From: Bacteroides sp.
GTDB lineage: Bacteria > Bacteroidota > Bacteroidia > Bacteroidales > Bacteroidaceae
Direction: 5' to 3'
Assembly (NCBI GenBank): GCA_019416685.1
Contig: DXWV01000039.1
Coordinates: 1-10,880, forward strand
DNA: 10,880 nucleotides
Below the pieces are notes generated by a model, which saw nothing but the letters and a program-made list of their open reading frames with translations, was not told where the DNA came from and ran no database searches. A program made the translations under genes and the position numbers. This document shows positions 6,601 through 10,880 of the stretch, one piece after another. The stretch's first letter is position 1, and each line of letters starts with the position of its first letter.

Positions 6601-7276
6601 AGCCTCCCAAAATAGGCCCATACCCTTCTGCTGTTCTTGAGTTATACGAATAAGAACGAATCCGATACGTCACCGGAACCTGAGAGATAATAGCCTCTTT
6701 ATCAATATAATGCAGATAGACCCAGCCGTCTGCAGAAGGATGTTTCACCTGTATCACTTCTGTCCAGGAACCATCCGTATTTTTTTTATCGAGTGCAATG
6801 CCATCTGATACGCCCGACTTATAAGGTTTCAACAGAAACAGGGCTATCTTACCGACACTGGGCAATTCCGGTAAAGTTAAACTACTGGTTATGTGAGATT
6901 CCTTAAATGCTTCTGATGCATCGGCTCTATATAAGTTTTTCATATTCAGCATGCCGATAGAGTTATTATAATTTCCGGGGCGCACTTGTTTCACTATATA
7001 TTCAAGTTCAGTTCCACCAATATTTGCCACCTCTGAACCCTTGTAGACCTTGCGGGTTCCTGTAATCCAACTTTTAGCCCAATAATCATTCGCAGTGCTT
7101 CCGTTGCCGGGCACCATGGACTCATTCCCCCAAACTGCCGATAAAAATGAATCATAAATATAGCATTCGCCTACATTGATATTGGTTACATCAGACAAAC
7201 TTTGTGCCTGAACGGTTAGTGTGAACGCGCACACGCTCATCAAGAGAGATTTAAAAAGAAGTAGTGTTTTTCTCAT
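3608..7276 (-). CDS. Secreted heparinase II/III-superfamily polysaccharide lyase with Por-type C-terminal domain
   Basis: The protein has 1222 residues and begins with a clear Sec signal peptide (KTLLLFKSLLMSVCAFTLTV, cut near VQA-QS about 24). Residues about 30-300 are a β-rich region of unknown role. Residues about 340-600 look like the helical toroid of heparinase II/III-type lyases, with HQSTNLVGH (484-492) and YPESFSYHRGY (534-544). Residues about 640-950 fit the β-sheet half, with ANHVGHSVMSMTLYANG (649-665) and YTNSVTAHN (682-690), the familiar HxxxH and AHN signatures. Candidate catalytic residues are N488/H492, Y540 and H651/H654; these are assigned by motif order, not alignment. After further β domains and a glycine-rich linker (GLFGGGTG, 1131-1138), residues 1147-1222 form a Por/T9SS type A sorting domain starting VQIYPNPVKD. 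It likely cleaves uronic-acid-containing polysaccharide by β-elimination outside the cell. The substrate cannot be read from sequence. No SusC/SusD, sulfatase or glucuronyl hydrolase is adjacent. Confidence 0.85.
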   Translation of the reverse strand: MRKTLLLFKSLLMSVCAFTLTVQAQSLSDVTNINVGECYIYDSFLSAVWGNESMVPGNGSTANDYWAKSWITGTRKVYKGSEVANIGGTELEYIVKQVRPGNYNNSIGMLNMKNLYRADASEAFKESHITSSLTLPELPSVGKIALFLLKPYKSGVSDGIALDKKNTDGSWTEVIQVKHPSADGWVYLHYIDKEAIISQVPVTYRIRSYSYNSRTAEGYGPILGGLIVQKYLENDNYSKPLTRPYYPLGNNSSTLSNAKKLVDTYTEAEWLGLVPTQAPRSLQHSPASVNSTDWTWDPARPDQITCKVTGTVFPNSNYTVLYADAEVMTGKIIKVPYYKTSKGNTYVQAQIDYGKTAFMTKNLPILGAAYQLTKDEKYARYVALALDKWANAVPDFFMTEGWNKDRIVNKSELSKYPNVQRASDHNGLTHEFHEGELVSFDRIYESQALKDLSAERGYDVRRHVIDDLFLNIGLWVIDQPMSTHQSTNLVGHIGVLIQVAAIIEDEAMKEKIIDFVDRYYTLCIANNFKRDGMYPESFSYHRGYADENYANVKLLEDYFSMFKPETDAMHRIAAKSLTRKEFTQRTTLVHKQVGFPNGDMAPFDDTTAGYSDKRTSTKSYLLPAYYHAMLGAGTGDQQIQSNIGANDKANHVGHSVMSMTLYANGEEQIGDIRYSRLPGRDYTNSVTAHNLVAVDEELTQYFTSARQVLGNSGHVFTNGYFTLFEPGIDGIAATEVYSKTIRPGKVERYQRIHVLNTIDPSRPYLLDLFVVKGGTKHDYLLHGSTQYDQTAETSLSMTKINSQYPLLPAGVTYKDPVVEADKTNWYGAFREMSKAQSPGEWSVTYVQDASRGVKIFAVDDARSTVYLGKSPNSYRRATGTTMYEYWRPALVERRTGNSGMRSLFTHVMEAYNGGSKIVSVKQVLLNQNSEEYVGVSVTFTDGREDVILVNLNNALITGIDPAEKISTADGRYAMEGKIAVFSKSKDAEKAKSILINGSRLSVGEESAEIENYKYSGTITSTVRKEDGASCNAFVTDAVIPAGDELKGRWMSVKFGSYKVINPPSGAVKTQEDMNELFQIDHVEQVGGQTYIVTVEDHCLKVDGAMAEEIMRPQRQFTGATTFTILKSQSGLFGGGTGLSAVPAEKNVQIYPNPVKDVLHVRADQEIKRVIIYSLTGFAVRELLFAGQTAVTVQAMDLAEGNYIVTIELQDGSVKNERLMIAR

Positions 7277-7291
7277 TGCATTCCATCTTTA

Positions 7292-7324
7292 TAGATTAAT
7301 AATAGATTAACGATTGCAAATTAA
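7292..7324 (-). promoter_or_regulatory. Possible lyase promoter with direct repeat in leader
   Basis: On the minus strand TTAATTTG (7317-7324) differs from TAnnTTTG at one base and lies about 40 bases before the lyase ATG; no clear -33 element is seen. Just downstream the 8-base TTAATCTA is repeated at 7303-7310 and 7292-7299, 11 bases apart, about one helical turn. This could be a regulator site or chance in AT-rich DNA. The rest of the 178-base gap between the lyase and the acetyltransferase shows no convincing terminator. Confidence 0.3.
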
Positions 7325-7454
7325 CCTCTTTTTTTATAGACGGAATTGAAGTATTTTCTCAAAAAATTGCACTAATATACATAAAAAGAAGTGGAAAGAC
7401 AATAAATCACCTTTTCACCTTCTCTTATTTCTTACAACCTGATAAGTTGCCCGG

Positions 7455-8024
7455 CTATTTTGCTTTCTTTATAACCCGTGCCGGATTGCCCACTGCAACA
7501 CTGTCAGCCGGTATATCTTTAGCTACTACACTCCCTGCTCCAATGATACAACGATCTCCAATCGTCACTCCGGGACAGATAACAGCACCGCCACCAATCC
7601 AGCAGTCTTCACCGATCGTGACCGGATAAGCATATTCTTTCGGTTCACGCCGTTCTATATAATCCACCGGATGATGAGGGGTATAAATCTGCACACAAGG
7701 GCCTACCAGCGTATGTGCTCCGATCGTTATATATCCACCATCCAGAAAAGTACAGTTAGCATTGACAAATACATGTTCGCCCAGCCGGATACCATCACCG
7801 TGATCACAGTGGAAAGGCGGGCAAATGATGGATGTAACAGGAATATCCGGTACTAACTCTTCGAGCAAGGGACGATATTCCTCGTCATAAGTACTCAACC
7901 CACGCATACGGGCCAATAGCTTTTTAGCTTTCTCAAAACGTACCTGCATTTCCGGCACAGACATATCAGCCAGTTGCCCATTACGCATTTTTTCTACTTC
8001 ACTCATCTTATTCTGTTGCTCCAT
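7455..8024 (-). CDS. Maltose/galactoside O-acetyltransferase family enzyme (left-handed β-helix)
   Basis: The protein has 189 residues, the usual length for the LacA/Maa/NodL family. These enzymes move acetyl from acetyl-CoA to a sugar hydroxyl in the cytoplasm. Residues about 10-60 are the N-terminal helical Mac domain (MRNGQLADMS, KAKKLLARM). Hexapeptide repeats of the β-helix run from about 75 to the end (IRLGEHVFVNAN, ITIGAHTLVGP, VTIGEDCWIGGGAVICPG, VTIGDRCIIGAGSVV). The catalytic His is H118 in YTPHHPVD, with the conserved CWIGG (141-145) and VAVGNPARVIKK near the end. The exact acceptor sugar is unknown, so no symbol is given. The ATG at 8024 is supported because its first codons also occur as a duplicated relic at 9385-9419. 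An alternative start is M7. Eleven former yaaA codons sit directly upstream, which indicates that this gene once overlapped the end of yaaA. It may still be co-transcribed with the ATPase gene. Confidence 0.92.
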   Translation of the reverse strand: MEQQNKMSEVEKMRNGQLADMSVPEMQVRFEKAKKLLARMRGLSTYDEEYRPLLEELVPDIPVTSIICPPFHCDHGDGIRLGEHVFVNANCTFLDGGYITIGAHTLVGPCVQIYTPHHPVDYIERREPKEYAYPVTIGEDCWIGGGAVICPGVTIGDRCIIGAGSVVAKDIPADSVAVGNPARVIKKAK

Positions 8025-8043
8025 TAGTGAATATTAATTTCTT
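7990..8043. repeat. Left copy of 54-base direct repeat flanking the ATPase gene
   Basis: This segment matches 9385-9438 at 53 of 54 positions (A8005 versus C9400), with the last 38 bases identical. On the minus strand it holds the last codons of a yaaA frame (KKLIFTNGATE and stop), overlapping the first 12 or so codons of the acetyltransferase gene. Here the acetyltransferase part is live and the yaaA part is a relic. Confidence 0.92.
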
Positions 8044-8064
8044 AATCCCAAACTTGTAAAATCA

Positions 8065-9276
8065 TCAGAAACTTCCCAATAAAAACTGTCTTAGATGAAT
8101 AATACGAATGCCATCAGGAGTAGTACCAACAGCAAAATCATCTAATGTGACAATGTATTTAGGAAAATTATCTGATATTCTCTGCAAAGCAGCTACTTCC
8201 CTATTCATAGTTTTCTCCACATCCAACCTAAAAGAGACCTGAATATAAAGACGATTCTCTATTTTTTGTGCTACAAAATCAATTTCTAATGTATCCGACT
8301 TACCAACAAAGACATCATATCCCATTCGCAATAATTGCATATATACCAGATTTTCCATCCATTTCTGTATCTCAGTCAATGGATATATACCTCGAATAGC
8401 ATTTCGGATACCTAAATCTTCAAAGAAATACTTCTCACCAATTTCAAATATCTTTAACCCCTGAATATCGGCACGTGGTACCTTATATATAAAATAGGCT
8501 TGTGAGAGAGCCGTAGAGTAGTCAATAACCATCTGTGTGGGTAACTGCTGCCGTTGAGATTTCAAATATTTACTAATACTTGATGCAGAAAAGAGACTAC
8601 CAATATTATCTGCGAGATAATTCACCAGGCGTTCCATAAAGTTTACATTACGAATCTGCTTTCTGGCTATAACATCCTTCAATAAAATGGTCGAATAGAG
8701 ATTTTGCAGATATTCCATACAGAGTCGTTCGTCACCTTTAAAATGAATAAGATAAGGCATTCCGCCAATTTTCATGTATTTCTGCAAACTTTCGTTTGTG
8801 TCATCTAATTTATGGAAAAGCAAAAATTCAGCGTACGAAAGGCAATGAACCGGAAATTCGATGTACCTCCCAGCTAAATGGGTTGCCAATTCTCCCGAAA
8901 GCATATTGGCGTTACTTCCTGTACAATAAATGTCACAGTTTCCTTCAGCTAAAAGGCTTCTTAACGTATGTTGAAAAAACGGTATTTCCTGAATTTCGTC
9001 TATTAACACATAGTTATTACTCTCGACAGAAAGTCGGGAAGTTATATTTTTGTATAAATCGTCATCAGTAAGGATACTATCAAACTCCTTCAGCTCTTTG
9101 TTTATATATACAATATTAGCTTTTGCATCTGACTGTAGAATGATACTGATTATCTGTCGCAATATGAAGCTTTTACCAATACGTCTCTGCCCCGTCAATA
9201 TTTTGATAATGGGTTGCCCTATATACGGACGTATCTTGTCAGTATATAGGGTTCTTTCTATAATCTGCTCTTTCAT
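8065..9276 (-). CDS. AAA-type ATPase with DUF4143 C-terminal domain
   Basis: The protein has 403 residues from the ATG at 9276. A longer frame can be read from a GTG at 9300, but that codon overlaps the -7 box TATCTTTG, so the ATG is preferred. The N-terminal half is an AAA_14-type ATPase: Walker A GQRRIGKS (29-36), Walker B YVLIDEIQ (89-96), sensor CTGSNANML (118-126) and Arg in LAGRY (134-138). A winged-helix-like region at about 205-255 leads into DUF4143. Its end (TLEIDFVAQ and LYIQVSF, about E331, D333, Q346) resembles a PD-(D/E)xK nuclease core with the usual Lys replaced. The family is common and often multicopy in Bacteroidales; its cellular role is not settled. It has no membrane helix or signal. 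It lies inside a segment bounded by a 54-base direct repeat, between yaaA and the acetyltransferase gene, and reads as more AT-rich than both. This supports recent arrival. Confidence 0.9.
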   Translation of the reverse strand: MKEQIIERTLYTDKIRPYIGQPIIKILTGQRRIGKSFILRQIISIILQSDAKANIVYINKELKEFDSILTDDDLYKNITSRLSVESNNYVLIDEIQEIPFFQHTLRSLLAEGNCDIYCTGSNANMLSGELATHLAGRYIEFPVHCLSYAEFLLFHKLDDTNESLQKYMKIGGMPYLIHFKGDERLCMEYLQNLYSTILLKDVIARKQIRNVNFMERLVNYLADNIGSLFSASSISKYLKSQRQQLPTQMVIDYSTALSQAYFIYKVPRADIQGLKIFEIGEKYFFEDLGIRNAIRGIYPLTEIQKWMENLVYMQLLRMGYDVFVGKSDTLEIDFVAQKIENRLYIQVSFRLDVEKTMNREVAALQRISDNFPKYIVTLDDFAVGTTPDGIRIIHLRQFLLGSF

Positions 9277-9299
9277 TAAGTATACCTGATATTTAATCA

Positions 9300-9333
9300 C
9301 AAAGATAACTATTTATCAGATATAACTCACAAA
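9300..9333 (-). promoter_or_regulatory. Promoter of the AAA/DUF4143 gene
   Basis: On the minus strand TATCTTTG (9300-9307) is an exact match to the Bacteroides -7 box. TTTG (9330-9333) lies 22 bases upstream as a -33 box. Transcription would begin near 9293, leaving a short leader before the ATG at 9276. It lies inside the inserted segment, so the gene brought its own promoter. Confidence 0.6.
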
Positions 9334-9376
9334 AAATCCTTTTTTATCATTTTTATTAGATATAACTCACAAAAAA
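9312..9376. repeat. 25-base direct repeat at 40-base spacing upstream of the ATPase gene
   Basis: Bases 9312-9336 and 9352-9376 agree at 24 of 25 positions (C9317 versus T9357) and are exactly 40 bases apart. The shared core on the minus strand is TTTTTTGTGAGTTATATCT. The proximal copy contains the -33 TTTG of the ATPase promoter, and the distal copy would place a second TTTG 40 bases upstream. It may be an operator pair or part of the end of the mobile segment. Confidence 0.75.
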
Positions 9377-9419
9377 CACCTATCTTTTCTACTTCACTCC
9401 TCTTATTCTGTTGCTCCAT
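9327..9419 (-). pseudogene. Relic 5' end of the acetyltransferase gene
   Basis: Starting at the ATG at 9417-9419, the frame reads MEQQNKRSEVEKI, matching the acetyltransferase start MEQQNKMSEVEKM apart from M7R and M13I. It then runs into unrelated inserted sequence and stops at 9327 after 30 codons. It overlaps the last 17 bases of yaaA. It is the stranded original 5' end, or a duplicate of it, left on the far side of the inserted ATPase gene and very unlikely to make a useful product. Confidence 0.75.
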
Positions 9420-9438
9420 TAGTGAATATTAATTTCTT
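9385..9438. repeat. Right copy of 54-base direct repeat flanking the ATPase gene
   Basis: This is the partner of 7990-8043. Here the yaaA part is live (codons ending KKLIFTNGATE and stop at 9403-9405), while the acetyltransferase start codons are a relic. The single mismatch turns the second Met codon of the relic into an Arg codon, as expected when selection on that part is lost. Confidence 0.92.
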
Positions 9439-10176
9439 TTCATCTGATAATCGTTCATTAAACTCAAATCCCTCCCAATGAAAAGCTTTCAAATCCTGTG
9501 GAGATTCTATCCGGTTTTTCAGAATAAAACGCGTCATCTCCCCACGAGACATTTTGGTATAAACAACAATGGTAGAAAGTTTACCATTCTTCCATACATG
9601 AAATTCGGGAGTAACAACCGTCACTTCCCGTTCTATACGCTTCCAGTCAAACAAGCCACGCATTTCATCACTTGCCAGATTACAAAGCACCCCTCCGGTG
9701 GCTTTGATCTCTTTGAGAAATGAATCGGTAAGCCGGGACTGCCAATAAGAAAACAGCGTTTTACCACCTTGCTCAGGAAGCCTTACATCTCCTTCAAGAC
9801 GATACAAACGGATAAGATCTAACGGACGAAGTAGCCCGTAGCAAAATGAAGTGAACCGAAGATGTTCCTGTGCATAGCGAAAATCGTCTTCTGAAAAATC
9901 TTTCGGATTCAACCGCTTAAAAACAATACCTGTATAGGCAAGCAGGGCCGGAAGCTTACGGGTATCCTCTGAATGGAAAGCCTGATAACGTTTGTAATTC
10001 TCGACAGCAATTTTAGGATTCACACGCAACAAATGCTCTAACTCTTCTACAGAAAACTGCGACATCTCTAAAGCAACTTCTGCCGCTTCTTTCTGAAAAT
10101 TAGGTATAGTGGTAAAAGGGACTTTCACATTCGAAACATCACTCATGGTTTTGGCGCAGGATAAAAGTATAAGCAT
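9403..10176 (-). CDS. yaaA: YaaA family peroxide-stress / DNA-binding protein (UPF0246, DUF328)
   Basis: The protein has 257 residues, the same size as E. coli YaaA, and can be followed along its whole length: start MLILLSCAKT (E. coli MLILISPAKT; the Pro is Cys here), FSEDDF (94-99), YGLLRPLDLIRLYRLE (113-128), NLASDE (166-171), KMSRGEMTRFIL (208-219) and GFEFNERLS (236-244). In E. coli, YaaA is induced by OxyR during hydrogen peroxide stress, limits free intracellular iron and so reduces oxidative DNA damage; it binds DNA and acts in the cytoplasm. The ATG at 10176 is fixed by the conserved N-terminus. Its 3' end lies inside the 54-base repeat and once overlapped the acetyltransferase start by 17 bases, so the two genes were probably one operon. 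A -7 box at 10262-10269 gives it its own promoter, divergent from the lipoprotein gene. No OxyR-like site is recognised. Confidence 0.95.
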   Translation of the reverse strand: MLILLSCAKTMSDVSNVKVPFTTIPNFQKEAAEVALEMSQFSVEELEHLLRVNPKIAVENYKRYQAFHSEDTRKLPALLAYTGIVFKRLNPKDFSEDDFRYAQEHLRFTSFCYGLLRPLDLIRLYRLEGDVRLPEQGGKTLFSYWQSRLTDSFLKEIKATGGVLCNLASDEMRGLFDWKRIEREVTVVTPEFHVWKNGKLSTIVVYTKMSRGEMTRFILKNRIESPQDLKAFHWEGFEFNERLSDEKKLIFTNGATE

Positions 10177-10200
10177 AAATGGAGGATTTACAATTTAATA

Positions 10201-10237
10201 ATTTACGATTTACGATTGATAAATGATAAATGACGAT
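10201..10237. repeat. Heptamer-period AT-rich repeats in the yaaA leader
   Basis: ATTTACG is repeated at 10201-10207 and 10208-10214, and GATAAAT at 10218-10224 and 10225-10231, followed by a related GACGAT. The 7-base period gives a short low-complexity array in the predicted yaaA 5' leader. Similar degenerate AT-rich heptamers could arise by slippage; no function is implied by sequence alone. Confidence 0.6.
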
Positions 10238-10261
10238 TTGGCAATTGATATTAGTTTAGAA

Positions 10262-10269
10262 CAAAGTTA
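10262..10269 (-). promoter_or_regulatory. -7 box for yaaA
   Basis: TAACTTTG on the minus strand is an exact match to TAnnTTTG. Transcription would start near 10255, leaving a leader of about 79 bases that contains the heptamer repeats. No clear TTTG lies at -33. That region is occupied by the opposing -7 box of the lipoprotein gene. Confidence 0.5.
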
Positions 10270-10282
10270 AACTTTTTAGTTG

Positions 10283-10290
10283 TACCTTTG
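10283..10290 (+). promoter_or_regulatory. -7 box for the NlpE-like lipoprotein gene
   Basis: TACCTTTG is an exact match to TAnnTTTG, 29 bases before the ATG at 10320, so the leader would be about 23 bases and A-rich. The -33 element is weak. The box is only 13 bases from the opposing yaaA -7 box, so the two promoters overlap. Confidence 0.55.
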
Positions 10291-10319
10291 TTGTTCATTT
10301 AATAAAAATAACAATCAGT

Positions 10320-10772
10320 ATGGGAAAGAAGTTTTATTTTGCAGCAATACTCTGCACTTTTATTATGACAGGGTGTACAAACAGTAAAAAAACAAACAAT
10401 GCCGACAGTATGAGTGCAGATACTACACAGGTAGCAGATATGCACAATGCAGAAACTTCACTTGATTATTTTGGAGAGTATAAAGGAACAATTCCCGCAG
10501 CTGACTGCCCGGGGATAGACGTTACTCTGGTATTCAACAAGGATCATACGTATACACAGAAATATATTTATCAGGAAAGAAAAAATGCGGAATTTGATGA
10601 AGCAGGTACTTTCATAATAGAAGGCAATATATTGACTACGACTTCCAAAGAAGGAGAAAAATCTTATTATAAGGTGGAAGAAGGCCGGATAGTAATGCTG
10701 GATGCAGACAAACAACCCGTCACAGGAGCACTTGCTGATTTGTATGTGTTGAAGCAGGAAAAAGTCTTTTAA
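10320..10772 (+). CDS. NlpE-like lipoprotein
   Basis: The protein has 150 residues. The N-terminus is a lipoprotein signal (KKFYFAAILCTFIMTGC) with the acceptor Cys at 19 in the lipobox MTGC. A polar linker rich in Ser, Thr and Asn (20-48) follows. Residues about 51-147 are one β-barrel-like NlpE N-terminal domain: FGEYKGTIPAADCPGIDVTLVF, HTYTQKYIY, FDEAGTFIIEGNILTTTS and YYKVEEGRIVMLD. In E. coli, NlpE takes part in copper resistance and surface sensing through Cpx; Bacteroidetes homologues are small and of unknown role. The CxxC typical of the family (PCADCPG) is here AADC, with only Cys63 kept, so a disulfide or metal site of that kind cannot form. No acidic lipoprotein export signal follows Cys19, so a periplasm-facing location is more likely than the cell surface. 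It has its own promoter, overlapping that of yaaA. Confidence 0.88.
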   Translation: MGKKFYFAAILCTFIMTGCTNSKKTNNADSMSADTTQVADMHNAETSLDYFGEYKGTIPAADCPGIDVTLVFNKDHTYTQKYIYQERKNAEFDEAGTFIIEGNILTTTSKEGEKSYYKVEEGRIVMLDADKQPVTGALADLYVLKQEKVF

Positions 10773-10880
10773 TTACGCTTTTGGAGTTCACCACAGAATT
10801 CTAAGACCTGACCAAATAATCCGGCCCGAAAAAACAGTTAATAAAGTTAAACGAGTTTTGGTTTGCTATGCTTTCCTGCT
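10773..10880. other. Non-coding tail with a short repeat fragment
   Basis: No gene is seen in the last 108 bases. A CACCACAGA fragment at 10789-10797 resembles the start of the repeat element at 1161-1169. No convincing terminator hairpin follows the lipoprotein stop. The extreme end may be the promoter region of a gene outside the window, but it is cut off too early to judge. Confidence 0.35.

Larger units (their letters stand above)
8044..9384 (-). mobile_element. Putative inserted module carrying the AAA/DUF4143 gene
   Basis: The segment between the two 54-base repeats is 1341 bases long. It contains one complete gene and that gene's own promoter. It splits two genes whose ends overlap within each repeat copy, so it most likely arrived after them. 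No terminal inverted repeats and no transposase are visible. A 54-base duplication is too long for a usual transposon target duplication, so recombination or a replication-based event is more likely. Confidence 0.5.

Noticed and set aside
9277..9300. GTG start for the ATPase gene at 9300
   Set aside because: This codon overlaps the exact -7 box TATCTTTG, so it would lie upstream of the transcription start. The ATG at 9276 also begins at the usual N-terminus of the family (MKEQIIERTLY).
8044..9384. Classical insertion sequence around the ATPase gene
   Set aside because: No transposase, no terminal inverted repeats, and a 54-base flanking duplication is far longer than normal target duplications. 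It is kept only as a putative inserted module.

Overview
The window looks like a Bacteroidales chromosome, most likely Bacteroides. It is AT-rich, several upstream regions carry the Bacteroides -7 box (TAnnTTTG) in place of an E. coli -10 box, Shine-Dalgarno sequences are absent or weak, and the protein families fit: a heparinase II/III-type secreted lyase with a Por/T9SS-type C-terminal domain, an AAA/DUF4143 ATPase, YaaA, and an NlpE-like lipoprotein. No rRNA, tRNA, CRISPR array or recognisable transposase is present.

Left part (1-1296). About 650 non-coding bases start with a strong palindrome (32-65). A perfect -7 box lies at 418-425, and downstream of it is an unusually structured stretch. 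Four copies of a 12-base motif form two consecutive hairpins (452-530), and three further small inverted repeats lie before a 154-residue basic protein of unknown function (687-1151). A 145-base repeat-like element follows, with two sets of 10-base-period repeats and a 10-base inverted repeat. It separates this gene from the convergent operon to its right.

Signalling operon (1297-3485, minus strand). A soluble histidine-kinase-like protein of 479 residues appears to contain two kinase modules in tandem, the second one degenerate. Two bases after it comes a 248-residue protein with two N-terminal membrane helices and a complete receiver domain but no output domain. This reverses the usual two-component layout, because the receiver is membrane-bound and the kinase is not. 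A Bacteroides-type promoter can be drawn just upstream.

Lyase (3608-7276, minus strand). This is a 1222-residue exported heparinase II/III-superfamily polysaccharide lyase ending in a Por-type sorting domain. No SusC/SusD pair or sulfatase is nearby.

yaaA / AAA / acetyltransferase region (7455-10176, minus strand). yaaA and a maltose/galactoside O-acetyltransferase-type gene were probably once directly overlapping. An AAA/DUF4143 ATPase gene with its own promoter now sits between them, bounded by a 54-base direct repeat with one mismatch. That repeat consists of the yaaA 3' end plus the acetyltransferase 5' end. Both flanking genes stayed intact, and a relic of the acetyltransferase start remains under the yaaA stop. 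This is the best footprint of a recent rearrangement in the window.

Right end (10177-10880). Divergent, overlapping promoters serve yaaA and a small NlpE-like lipoprotein gene (10320-10772). The last 108 bases have no gene. The items most worth following up are the reversed kinase/receiver pair, the ATPase insertion with its duplicated gene junction, and the structured leader before the 154-residue protein.
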